From assembly GCF_045689245.1 (NCBI RefSeq), contig NZ_CP136865.1:2852001-2916000 (forward strand): a DNA stretch of 64,000 nt, in the 5' to 3' direction. The notes below the pieces were generated by a model that was not told the origin of the DNA, did no database searches, and was given only the letters and a program-made list of their open reading frames with translations. The stretch's first letter is position 1. Every line of letters starts with the position of its first letter. A program made the position numbers and the translations under genes. This stretch comes from Congregibacter brevis (GTDB lineage: Bacteria > Pseudomonadota > Gammaproteobacteria > Pseudomonadales > Halieaceae). This document shows, one piece after another, positions 35,761-44,041 of this stretch.

Positions 35761-36666
35761 GTGAACGGTTTTGCCTGTTTTTTGCCCGATGAGGCCCTAC
35801 TTCACCTCCGTGGCGAGAAGGTACCCGAGTTTCTTCAAGGGCAGCTCACCTGCGACACGCGCAAGTTGAGTAACAGCCAGGCGCTAATGGGGGCCCTGTG
35901 CAACGTGAAAGGCCGGGTATTAACGGATCTTACGGTGGTTCAGCTCAGTGACACGCATGTGGTCTTGCGACTGCGCCGTTCTTTGGCATTGAGCATCGCC
36001 GAAACGATCCAGCGATATGCGCAGTTCTCACGGATCAGTGTCGAAGTTGACCCCTCAGAAACAGCCATTGTTGGCGTGCTCGATCCTGACAATGCGACGA
36101 ACGCAGCGCCAATACAAGACGGTCTTGTTCCTGTGTCTCAGAGTGATGAAGGACTTTATCTTCAGCGTGGGGCTGTTTATGGCGAGCGCATTTTTCTCGG
36201 TGGAAGCACGTCTGCAAGCCTGGTCTCACAACGTGACGCTGCTGTCGACGAAGGCCCCGCACGCTGGTCGCAAGCGATGCTTCGCAGCGGTCACTACGCG
36301 GTCGATTTGGACGACGTTGAAAGCTTCACTCCCCAGACCCTGAACTATGACCTCACAGGCCTCGTCGCCTTTGACAAAGGCTGCTACACGGGACAGGAGA
36401 TCGTGGCTCGCCTGCACTACAAAGGGCGGAGTAAAAAACGACTGCAAATTTATGAGACGGACAATGGCGCTGACGAATTGAGCCGGGACGCGTCATTGCA
36501 CAACGCCGAAGGCGACGTTGTTGGGCGCTGCCTTCGTAAGGCATCTGCAGACGGCTACCCAACCCTCGTGGCGGGAGAAGTTCAGAGCGAGCTGCTCAAC
36601 GAGCAGCTCTATTTAAAGAGCGGTGAACAGCTGCGGAGTCTCGACTTTCATTACGCTCTTGGGTGA
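35761..36666 (+). CDS. ygfZ: Folate-dependent Fe-S cluster maintenance protein YgfZ
   Basis: 301 residues of the GcvT-like family. The signature KGCYTGQEIVARLHYKGRS (with the conserved Cys) is near residue 206, and FLQGQLTCDTRKL lies near residue 25. YgfZ binds tetrahydrofolate and helps maintain some Fe-S enzymes such as MiaB. The start is GTG 35761 (MNGFACFLPDEALL) because AAGGAG lies five bases before it; the in-frame GTG at 35755 would overlap that site. It is divergent from sdhE. Confidence 0.94.
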   Translation: MNGFACFLPDEALLHLRGEKVPEFLQGQLTCDTRKLSNSQALMGALCNVKGRVLTDLTVVQLSDTHVVLRLRRSLALSIAETIQRYAQFSRISVEVDPSETAIVGVLDPDNATNAAPIQDGLVPVSQSDEGLYLQRGAVYGERIFLGGSTSASLVSQRDAAVDEGPARWSQAMLRSGHYAVDLDDVESFTPQTLNYDLTGLVAFDKGCYTGQEIVARLHYKGRSKKRLQIYETDNGADELSRDASLHNAEGDVVGRCLRKASADGYPTLVAGEVQSELLNEQLYLKSGEQLRSLDFHYALG

Positions 36667-36691
36667 CTCCCCGAGCTCACCGCATTCGCCC

Positions 36692-37411
36692 CTAGTCCCT
36701 TAGGGTCCAATCAACAGGGTTTTGTCCCCGGGAAACAAGAAACTCGTTCGCTTTGACGAAGTGGCCACAACCAAAGAAACCACGATAAGCGCTCAGTGGC
36801 GACGGGTGCGGCGCCCTCAGCACACAGTGCTTTTGTTGGTCTATTACAGCCCCCTTCTTCTGCGCCTGCGCACCCCAAAGCATAAAAACAAGGGGCTCCT
36901 TTGCTATATTCAAGGCCTCGACCACGCTATCCGTGAACGTCTCCCAGCCCTTCCCCTGGTGCGAACCCGGGTGTCCCTCCTCAACCGTTAGCACCGCATT
37001 CAAAAGAAGAACGCCCTGCTTCGCCCAGGCATCCAGGCATCCGTGTCCTGGCAGGGGAGCATCTAACTCTTCGCACAACTCCTGAAAGATATTTCGCAGC
37101 GAAGGTGGTATGGGAGTTCCGCGGTTGACCGAAAAGCAAAGTCCATGGGCCTGCCCGGCACTGTGATACGGATCCTGCCCCAGAATAACGACCTTAACGT
37201 CTTCAGGCCTTGTTTTAACGAAGGCGTTGAACACTTCATTCGCTGGCGGGTAAACCTCATCGGTACTCGCGCGCCTCTCGTCGATAAAGTCCGACAAACT
37301 TTGCAGGTAGGAAGGATCGCCTTCCGCCTGCAATAGAGTTTTCCAGCCATCAGGAATCCAGTCTTTGAGAAATTGCTTGTTGATATAGACCTGCCAAAGG
37401 GATAGTTCGAT
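36692..37411 (-). CDS. ung: Uracil-DNA glycosylase (start codon uncertain)
   Basis: About 239 residues of family 1 UDG, which excises uracil from DNA. The catalytic water-activating loop is VVILGQDPYHSAGQAHGL, with GVLLLNAVLTVEEGHPGSHQ and the DNA-intercalating HPSPLSAYRGFFG. The family N-terminus should begin near LSLWQVYINKQFLKDW, yet no ATG, GTG or TTG lies there. Candidates are ATC at 37411 (used here), ATC at 37384 behind GGCAGG, TTG at 37333 (213 residues, losing the first helix) and TTG at 37528 (278 residues, next to the divergent gene). The long open frame upstream is antisense to the GGDEF gene. Confidence 0.9.
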   Translation of the reverse strand: MELSLWQVYINKQFLKDWIPDGWKTLLQAEGDPSYLQSLSDFIDERRASTDEVYPPANEVFNAFVKTRPEDVKVVILGQDPYHSAGQAHGLCFSVNRGTPIPPSLRNIFQELCEELDAPLPGHGCLDAWAKQGVLLLNAVLTVEEGHPGSHQGKGWETFTDSVVEALNIAKEPLVFMLWGAQAQKKGAVIDQQKHCVLRAPHPSPLSAYRGFFGCGHFVKANEFLVSRGQNPVDWTLRD

Positions 37412-37426
37412 GTTAGCGACGAAGTT

Positions 37427-37438
37427 GCACCAAGGTGC
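37427..37438. promoter_or_regulatory. 12-base inverted repeat between ung and the GGDEF-EAL gene
   Basis: GCACC-AA-GGTGC is a perfect inverted repeat in the divergent intergenic region, close to the likely start of ung. It could be an operator for ung or for the divergent signalling gene, or a small hairpin in the ung leader. I recognise no specific regulator for it. Confidence 0.35.
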
Positions 37439-37565
37439 ACCCTGCCCGCTCTGATGAAAAGCAGTACTGTACTTCAGAGTCGACAGCTTCTTCCGTATAC
37501 TCTGACTTACTACGATGCAGCCGCGCAACTTCGCGCTTGCCTCACGTAATGAGACTGCGAGATAT

Positions 37566-40500
37566 ATGAGCGAAAAAAGGCCAGCGTTACCTGCGTATCT
37601 TCGGTTACCCGATGGTCTTCGCTTTGCTGGCATTGCGGAAATCACCGACTCGGGCTCGCTGCTCCTAAAACCCAAACAGGCTATCTCTTCGCTGCCTCCC
37701 GAGGGCCTGCCCGTACATTTGGTGATTGCCGGCCTCCCTGATGACGATGAAGCCCAGATAAGCATCGCTGGAAGTATCGAGTCCATCAATGCGCGGGAAG
37801 TCTTAGTCAGTCCTGATGACGATTTACCGGACGTGGTACTTGAGGTCATGGACCCCGATGCCATCGTTTGGCTCCCAGGCCCAGAAGAAGCCGACCGCCT
37901 TGTCAGTGAAATGCTGGCTAAGGGGCACGAGCAATTACTCAAGGCCATGCGACGCTTCCTCGTTGAGTTGGGAGATCGCCTCTTCGATCTGTCTACCTCT
38001 TCACGCTACGGCATGTCGGGACAACACGCACACTACGACGCCCTGAATGTATTGAAGCGAAACAATGAGGACTTTCTCGACGACTTTTCCAAAGCGCTGA
38101 CGGCGAGCGTCGAGACCCTTGAGAAAGAGAGCGACGGTCAAACTTTCGCAGATCTTGAGGCGGCGTCCGCCAGAAACCTCGATCTGGTGGCTCTCGACGA
38201 GATGGATCAGAAACTGGCCGTCGACAAAATAGTCAACAGCCTTATCGAGGCCCATCGCGTAGAGCTCGAGTGCCTGACGATCCGCACGGCACTTGTCGCA
38301 AATCGCGAACCCCGACGGGCGCGAACCCCGTTCCATCCCGCCTACGTCTTGCAGGCTTTCATTGACGCCTTCGAACCCATTAGTGACAGCCAGGAAGTCA
38401 TTCAAGACAGCTTACAAATGTTTAAGGATGCCTACGCACCGCAACTGGAAAAGCTATACCCATCTCTCAATGCCATTTTCATAGAGGCCGGTGTCGAGCC
38501 TGGTCTTGAAGAAGATATTCGCGACAACGGCTCACTCCTCAACCCTGTCGAGAAACGAATTATTAAGTCTACTGTGCGCACCAAACCTGGTACGCAAGCA
38601 CAACAAGAAGCGCCTCCGGCGCCCACGGAAAGCACCCCGGTAGATTCTGAGGTACGTCGTGGCGGCGCCTCGACCGCTAATGAATCCGGCTCCCGGGATC
38701 CGGACGCACGAGCAGACGCCGACGGAGCAAACAGTGCCGGCGCTGGTGGCGGCAGTGGCGGCAATAAACATGACGCCATGTACGACGCGGTCATCAGTGC
38801 CTTGGACACAAACCGCGAGCGCTCTGAAGACGAAGCGCAGGAAGGCGCTGCAGAGCAGCAACTCGGTGGCAGTAACTCCCAAGGGGCAGGCTCAGGGACA
38901 TCTGCCGCCAGCTCGTCGGCAGCGCCGCAGGCACTGGATCAACAGCAACTACTCAATGCTCTACTCGCTCTGCAGGCCTCGCAACCGCAGGCTGCATCTC
39001 TTGGGGACCTAAAGCCCCTGGAAAGCCTCCTGAAAGAGCATGGCGCGTTGGGAGACGATGCGAGCATTGGCCGCGACGGCGCAAATCGGCTGAGTTTCGT
39101 AGACACAGTTTTCGATACCTTGAACCGCAACTTCGAGGTGAGCGATGATATGGCTCCCAGCCTCGCAAGGTTGAGAGTGCCTCTCGCTCGTTTGTCGCTC
39201 CATGAGCCAAAGTTTTTTGCCCAACCCGATCACCCCGCGCACAGACTCCTGGATAAAATCTCCAAGTTAGCCAGCGCCGATAACACGGTGAACCGTGCTC
39301 TCCGAAAAAAAGTTGCCGAGATCGTCGAACGCGTTGCTCGTGATTACAGCGATGACAGCGTTGTATTCTCGGACGCACAGGGTGAATTAGACAGCCTACT
39401 CTCTCAACAGAACCGATCTCTTGATCGGAACATAGAAAGGGTCATCAGCGGTCTTCAAGGTCAGGAGCGACTTAACCGAGCGCAGCGAAGTGTGGAGAAA
39501 CTCCTCGATCGGCACATTGACCGAGATGGTGCGCCACGCCCCTTGGTCGACCTATTAGACGGAGGCTGGCGTCAGGCACTCGTGCAAATCGCACTGCGTG
39601 AAGGCGAAAACAGTATTCCCTGGCAGGAAGAAGAAGCGCTACTGCAGACTCTTGTTGCAGACTTCCGAGAATCCAGTGAGGGGGAGCTTCCTCCTCCAGA
39701 AGTAAAAGAAATGCAGCACCGCTTGCAGGCGCTCAATCGCAGATTAAACAGCTCTAATCCAGGTTCCGTTGCGCACGAAGCAGCTTTACGCAACATCAAC
39801 GCCGTGATCACCGGCAGAGCACCCGCTGACACCACCACTTACAAATCTCAAGTTAGCGACGCGGCCAAACCCGACTCCCAGCGGGTAGAGCAGCTTCCAC
39901 GTTTACGTCGCTGGCTCCAGAGGGTGGAGGCTTTGGAACCCGGGGCGAAGTTGCGCTACCGCTCCAAAGATGGTCGCCAGCGAAAAATGCGCCTGGTGTG
40001 GATCAGTGAAGACCGCGATCAATTCGCTTTCGTCAACGAACGCGGACAGAAGATAGCTGAGATGAGTGCAATACAACTTGCCCGTCAACTCAGTCGCGGA
40101 GCCCAGGCCCCTACTCCGGTAGACGACATGTCCGTGCTCGAGCAGAGCATGTATGGAACCCTCGAAGAAGCGCAAAAAACGCTCAGCTTCGATCGTAACC
40201 GCGACACCGTAACCCAGCTGATCAATGGCGAGTCCCTGATGTACCAGCTTCAGCGTAGCCTCCGCCACGCTCATGCGAGGGCCAGTGAACACGCCTTTTT
40301 GTTGCTCGACATCGATAATTTCGCACTGGTAAATGATGTCTTTGATGACACCAGTGGCGATGAAGTCATCAGTGAGTTTGGCCGTTTACTGGGACAGATG
40401 AATGATAGACGCGCACTCACTGCGCGCATGGAAGGCGATGAGTTTGGCATTCTGCTGACGTACCGCAACTCGGAAGAAGCGCGCCACATCGCGGACAAAA

Positions 40501-41501
40501 TACGCCTGGATATCGCGGCAAGTAGCCTGTCGATTAACGGCGAGAAAGTCTCTTTCACCGTATCCATTGGCGTCGCCAGTGTTGTTCAGACAAGCGAAAG
40601 CCCTGCATCAGTGAAAGATCAGGCGCGCCAAGCATTGGCATTAGCGAAGACCCAAGGAAAAGATCAGGTCGTAGTTTTCGACATCGACCAAGAAGAGGTC
40701 ATGAACTACAAGCTTGAACGGGCAACCTCCCGTAAACGACTAGATGATGCAATGTCCACAGATAGCCTCGTGCTCCGTGCTCAGCCCATCGTCCAAAGCG
40801 CCGTCGATGGCCGCGAGGGCGCAAAGCATCACTATGAAATACTGCTGTCGCTGAGGGACGACGATGGAGAGCTCCAGTCTCCACAAGACTTCATCATGTC
40901 CGCCGAGCGCTTTGGCTACGTCACGCTGGTGGATCGCTGGGTACTCAAAGAGGCCTTCTCCTGGATCTCCCGACTGATGGACGCTCAAAAGGAAGTACCC
41001 GAGCTTTCGATCAATCTCTCGGGAACGAGCATTACGGACAATGATTTTCTCGACTATGTATTGGAGCAAATATCAGAGCACGGCGTGGGCACCAGCAAAC
41101 TTTGTTTTGAAATCACGGAAACTGGCGCTATCGACAATATTCCGAGAGCTGCCGACTTTGTGCGCACCCTGAAAAACATTGGTTGCAAGTTTTCTCTCGA
41201 TGATTTCGGCACTGGTCTTGCCAGTCACAAGTACCTCAAGGAGTTACCGGTAGACTACGTCAAGATTGACGGCACCTTTATCACTGACATTCATCGGAAC
41301 CAGACAGACTACGCCATGACTAAGTCCATCAATGACCTGGCACACTTTTTGGGACAAAAAACCGTGGCGGAGTGCGTGGAAGATCTAGAGATTGTTCCTG
41401 CTCTACGCGAGATAGGCATCGACTACCTCCAGGGCTGGGGTATCGGCATGCCAAGAGAGCTCCACGAGATCACCGACGAGCTCGCTAACCTCGAAACATA
41501 A
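37566..41501 (+). CDS. DUF1631 - GGDEF - EAL cyclic-di-GMP signalling protein
   Basis: 1311 residues, no transmembrane helix. The first roughly 100 residues look PilZ-like and are followed by a long DUF1631-type helical region. This is interrupted by an Ala/Gly/Ser/Glu-rich linker (about residues 345-460). A GGDEF domain starts near 880 with the motif MEGDEF (first Gly replaced, no RxxD inhibitory site before it), and an EAL domain runs from about 1065 to the end. The EAL residues for phosphodiesterase activity are present: YEILLSL (the EAL position reads EIL), SINLSG, FEITETG, LDDFGTG, VKIDG, AECVED and LQGWG. It is probably a c-di-GMP phosphodiesterase with a weak or regulatory GGDEF. ATG 37566 was chosen (MSEKRPALPAYLRLPDG); an ATG 17 codons earlier is possible. 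Confidence 0.87.
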   Translation: MSEKRPALPAYLRLPDGLRFAGIAEITDSGSLLLKPKQAISSLPPEGLPVHLVIAGLPDDDEAQISIAGSIESINAREVLVSPDDDLPDVVLEVMDPDAIVWLPGPEEADRLVSEMLAKGHEQLLKAMRRFLVELGDRLFDLSTSSRYGMSGQHAHYDALNVLKRNNEDFLDDFSKALTASVETLEKESDGQTFADLEAASARNLDLVALDEMDQKLAVDKIVNSLIEAHRVELECLTIRTALVANREPRRARTPFHPAYVLQAFIDAFEPISDSQEVIQDSLQMFKDAYAPQLEKLYPSLNAIFIEAGVEPGLEEDIRDNGSLLNPVEKRIIKSTVRTKPGTQAQQEAPPAPTESTPVDSEVRRGGASTANESGSRDPDARADADGANSAGAGGGSGGNKHDAMYDAVISALDTNRERSEDEAQEGAAEQQLGGSNSQGAGSGTSAASSSAAPQALDQQQLLNALLALQASQPQAASLGDLKPLESLLKEHGALGDDASIGRDGANRLSFVDTVFDTLNRNFEVSDDMAPSLARLRVPLARLSLHEPKFFAQPDHPAHRLLDKISKLASADNTVNRALRKKVAEIVERVARDYSDDSVVFSDAQGELDSLLSQQNRSLDRNIERVISGLQGQERLNRAQRSVEKLLDRHIDRDGAPRPLVDLLDGGWRQALVQIALREGENSIPWQEEEALLQTLVADFRESSEGELPPPEVKEMQHRLQALNRRLNSSNPGSVAHEAALRNINAVITGRAPADTTTYKSQVSDAAKPDSQRVEQLPRLRRWLQRVEALEPGAKLRYRSKDGRQRKMRLVWISEDRDQFAFVNERGQKIAEMSAIQLARQLSRGAQAPTPVDDMSVLEQSMYGTLEEAQKTLSFDRNRDTVTQLINGESLMYQLQRSLRHAHARASEHAFLLLDIDNFALVNDVFDDTSGDEVISEFGRLLGQMNDRRALTARMEGDEFGILLTYRNSEEARHIADKIRLDIAASSLSINGEKVSFTVSIGVASVVQTSESPASVKDQARQALALAKTQGKDQVVVFDIDQEEVMNYKLERATSRKRLDDAMSTDSLVLRAQPIVQSAVDGREGAKHHYEILLSLRDDDGELQSPQDFIMSAERFGYVTLVDRWVLKEAFSWISRLMDAQKEVPELSINLSGTSITDNDFLDYVLEQISEHGVGTSKLCFEITETGAIDNIPRAADFVRTLKNIGCKFSLDDFGTGLASHKYLKELPVDYVKIDGTFITDIHRNQTDYAMTKSINDLAHFLGQKTVAECVEDLEIVPALREIGIDYLQGWGIGMPRELHEITDELANLET

Positions 41502-41522
41502 AGACCCGTTAACTGATCTACA

Positions 41523-41564
41523 TTGATGTGGATCAAGAGGCACCTTCATAAGTCCTGTTAGCCT
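41523..41564 (+). promoter_or_regulatory. FNR/ANR box and extended -10 upstream of hemN
   Basis: TTGAT-GTGG-ATCAA at 41523-41536 is a perfect match to the FNR consensus. If it is centred at -41.5, transcription starts near 41571 and the -10 hexamer falls at 41559-41564, TAGCCT. That is preceded by TG one base away (extended -10, TGT-TAGCCT). This is class II geometry for anaerobic activation of hemN. Confidence 0.82.
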
Positions 41565-41603
41565 CACTGCGTCAATAATAAGCTGGCGCGGTGGGCCTTG
41601 GCG

Positions 41604-43037
41604 ATGAATCAGATAATTGGACGCACGAGTGAGCAAACTCGTCGCCTTCCCAGTGAATGGGAAGCGGGCATCGCCATGGCTAAACGCTACGCAAGCAATG
41701 GCCCACGTTATACCTCCTACCCCACGGCCCCCCAATTCAATGAAGACTTTGATCTAACTCGGTACCGGAATTGGCAGAACCAGAAACAGAACCACAGCGA
41801 CCCCCTTTCACTGTATTTGCATCTGCCTTTTTGCCATGACATTTGCTACTACTGTGGCTGCAACAAAGTCGTCACGCGCAAGGAAGGAGTAGCCGCCCGC
41901 TACATCAGCGAACTGACTCAAGAACTCGATATGCAGAGTCAGCTCGTAGGCAAAGATCGCCCAATAACTCAGATGCATTGGGGTGGTGGCACACCGACTT
42001 ACCTCAGTGATGGCGAAGTCACCGAACTCATGCATAGTCTGGCGAGTCGTTTTCGACTGCTCGATAAGGGGTATCGTGAGTACTCCATCGAAATCGATCC
42101 TCGCACCGTTTCCTCGGCGACCATCGCGCTACTCAAGGGTGTGGGCTTCAATCGCATCAGTCTGGGAGTTCAGGATTTTGACGAGCGCGTTCAGAAAGCC
42201 GTAAATCGCATCCAGCCCTACGCTCAAGTCGCAGGTCTCGTCGAAGCCGTGCGAGCTCATGGCTTTCGCTCACTGAGCTTCGACCTGATCTATGGTCTCC
42301 CATACCAGAATCATCTCAGCATAGCTGAGACCTTACGAAAAGTGATCAATTTGCGTCCCGATCGTATCGCTTGCTACAACTATGCGCACTTGCCCGAACG
42401 GTTTCTGCCTCAGCGCGCTATTGACCGGCATACGCTGCCTGAGCCTGAAGAGAAACTGCTTCTCGCGCAAATGATCAGCGCCACACTTCAGGATGCAGGT
42501 TATCGGTACATAGGTATGGATCACTACGTGCTCCCCGACGATGATCTTGCGAAAGCTCAGGCGGAGTCGCGACTGCAACGAAATTTCCAGGGTTATTCCT
42601 TACAACTTGCTGAAGACCTCCTGGGCTTAGGCGTATCCTCCATTAGCCAAATCGGCGACTTTTATCTCCAAAACGCTAAGGACCTTCCCCAGTACTATGA
42701 AATGCTCGATGATGGGCAACTACCCATCACCAAGGGTTACATGATCAATCGTGAGGACAAGCTCCGTCGACGCGTGATCATGTCATTAATCTGCGACTTG
42801 CATCTTGATGTAGCGGAGGTAGAACGCGAGTTTGGCATCGACTTCCGAAGTCACTTCCACGATGCCCTTGAAGAATTGAGCCAAGCCTTTGATGATCGAC
42901 TGATCGCGTTCAAGGCTGACGCGCTGTCCGTGACCGCGGCAGGCAGGCCTTTCCTTCGAAACCTCTGCATGCCCTTTGACGAGCATCTGGCGCACCAGAG
43001 CAGCACCGGTAAAGCGCGCTTCTCGGCCACAGTTTAA
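41604..43037 (+). CDS. hemN: Oxygen-independent coproporphyrinogen III oxidase
   Basis: 477 residues, a radical-SAM enzyme that converts coproporphyrinogen III to protoporphyrinogen IX without oxygen. The Fe-S motif is FCHDICYYCGCNKV (CxxxCxxC), preceded by SNGPRYTSYPTA and LYLHLPF. MHWGGGTPTYLS (GGTPT, SAM binding) and HYVLPDDDLAKAQ follow. In phototrophs it also feeds bacteriochlorophyll. A perfect FNR box lies upstream. The start at ATG 41604 gives an N-terminus about 15 residues longer than E. coli HemN; ATG at MAKRYASNGPRY is an alternative. fnr follows on the same strand. Confidence 0.96.
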   Translation: MNQIIGRTSEQTRRLPSEWEAGIAMAKRYASNGPRYTSYPTAPQFNEDFDLTRYRNWQNQKQNHSDPLSLYLHLPFCHDICYYCGCNKVVTRKEGVAARYISELTQELDMQSQLVGKDRPITQMHWGGGTPTYLSDGEVTELMHSLASRFRLLDKGYREYSIEIDPRTVSSATIALLKGVGFNRISLGVQDFDERVQKAVNRIQPYAQVAGLVEAVRAHGFRSLSFDLIYGLPYQNHLSIAETLRKVINLRPDRIACYNYAHLPERFLPQRAIDRHTLPEPEEKLLLAQMISATLQDAGYRYIGMDHYVLPDDDLAKAQAESRLQRNFQGYSLQLAEDLLGLGVSSISQIGDFYLQNAKDLPQYYEMLDDGQLPITKGYMINREDKLRRRVIMSLICDLHLDVAEVEREFGIDFRSHFHDALEELSQAFDDRLIAFKADALSVTAAGRPFLRNLCMPFDEHLAHQSSTGKARFSATV

Positions 43038-43061
43038 CCGCGGGATCAATGTAAAGTTTAT

Positions 43062-43090
43062 TTGACACCTATACGGTGGCTCGCTACATT
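43062..43090 (+). promoter_or_regulatory. Sigma-70 promoter of the fnr gene
   Basis: TTGACA at 43062-43067, a 17-base spacer and TACATT at 43085-43090: a perfect -35 and a 4/6 -10 with ideal spacing. It predicts transcription starting near 43097, about 30 bases before the GTG start of the fnr gene. It implies vegetative, oxygen-independent transcription of the regulator. Confidence 0.75.
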
Positions 43091-43125
43091 TTTTGAATTA
43101 AGCCGGTACGGGAAAATACACAGCA

Positions 43126-43878
43126 GTGAATACGCAATTAATCGATGTAGATAGCTCCCAAGTCACCTCCTGTACTCACGACTTTCAGGTTAATTGCAGT
43201 AATTGTCGCCTGAGCTCGATTTGCCTCCCCTTCTCCCTCGAAGCAACAGAGATCGATGAACTAGATCGAATCGTTCAGCGCAGTAAGCCGCTACAAAAGG
43301 GACAACACCTCTATCGTGAAAGCGACGTGTTTGAGTCCGTGTTCGCGGTGAGGTCAGGTACAATTAAAGCCTATCGGACGACAGACGACGGGCGGGAACA
43401 GGTCACGGGGTTTTATTTCCCAGGCGAGATACTAGGCATGGATGGCATCAGCAATAATGCCCACGCCTCATCCGCCAAAGCACTGGAAACTGCCTCAGTC
43501 TGTGAAATCCCCTTCAATTCCCTGGAAAAACTCAGCGCGAGCATGCCGCAACTCCAACGGCATTTTTTCCAGATCATGAGCAGGGAAATCACAGAGGATC
43601 AACAACTCATCACCCTGCTGTCAAAGAGCTCAGCTGATGAGCGCGTTGCTGCACTACTACTCAGCGTGTCCACGCGAAACTCTCGCCGCCAACTCAGCGC
43701 CACGCAGTTTCGTCTAAGTATGTCCCGGGTCGATATTGGCAACTATCTGGGTCTTACCGTCGAAACAGTCAGCCGAGTATTCAGCCGACTGCAAAAGCTT
43801 GACGTACTAGCCGTAGAAAACAAAGAAATAGAGATTCTGGATATTGACGCGCTGCGCAAAATAGCGGACGCCCAATAA
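43126..43878 (+). CDS. fnr: FNR/ANR-type oxygen-sensing transcription regulator
   Basis: 250 residues of the CRP/FNR family. The N-terminal cluster NCSNCRLSSIC plus a distant Cys in ASVCEIPF supply the four ligands for an oxygen-labile [4Fe-4S] centre. An extra Cys precedes the cluster in TSCTHDF. The cyclic-nucleotide-binding-like barrel spans about residues 50-150. The helix-turn-helix DIGNYLGLTVETVSRVFSRL carries the E-SR residues that read TTGAT. It should activate genes at low oxygen, and three matching boxes lie nearby. The start is GTG 43126, without a strong ribosome binding site. Confidence 0.95.
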   Translation: MNTQLIDVDSSQVTSCTHDFQVNCSNCRLSSICLPFSLEATEIDELDRIVQRSKPLQKGQHLYRESDVFESVFAVRSGTIKAYRTTDDGREQVTGFYFPGEILGMDGISNNAHASSAKALETASVCEIPFNSLEKLSASMPQLQRHFFQIMSREITEDQQLITLLSKSSADERVAALLLSVSTRNSRRQLSATQFRLSMSRVDIGNYLGLTVETVSRVFSRLQKLDVLAVENKEIEILDIDALRKIADAQ

Positions 43879-43964
43879 CCCGGAAACCTGAGAATCGAAC
43901 ACTGACTCGTGAGCTGTCGCCAAGAGCAAGCAGTCAGTATTAGTTAACGTTCTTGCATCGCTTA

Positions 43965-44006
43965 TTGATGTAAGTCAACAAACACCGCGGCAAGTTCATT
44001 AGAATG
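43965..44006 (+). promoter_or_regulatory. FNR/ANR box and -10 upstream of the Yip1-cco genes
   Basis: TTGAT-GTAA-GTCAA at 43965-43978 differs from the consensus by one base. A centre at -41.5 predicts transcription from about 44013, and TAGAAT at 44000-44005 sits at the -10 position within one base. This is the only FNR box I see ahead of ccoN, so it may drive the Yip1 gene and the oxidase genes together. Confidence 0.78.
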
Positions 44007-44041
44007 CCGCCTGTCGCGCGTATCACCGGGGGGAAAAGAGA

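Noticed and set aside
37063..37440. GTG-started minus-strand frame overlapping ung, as a possible frameshifted ung start
   Set aside because: The protein does not resemble UDG and no slippery sequence is seen; the ung frame itself is intact through the conserved region.
37412..37948. Long open frame extending ung upstream on the minus strand
   Set aside because: It runs antisense through the start of the GGDEF-EAL gene, is rich in Ser and Arg in a low-complexity way, and has no resemblance to UDG N-termini.
43041..43060. GATCAATGTAAA before fnr as an FNR box for autoregulation
   Set aside because: Only one half-site is recognisable; the second half does not match TTGAT/ATCAA at the required spacing.
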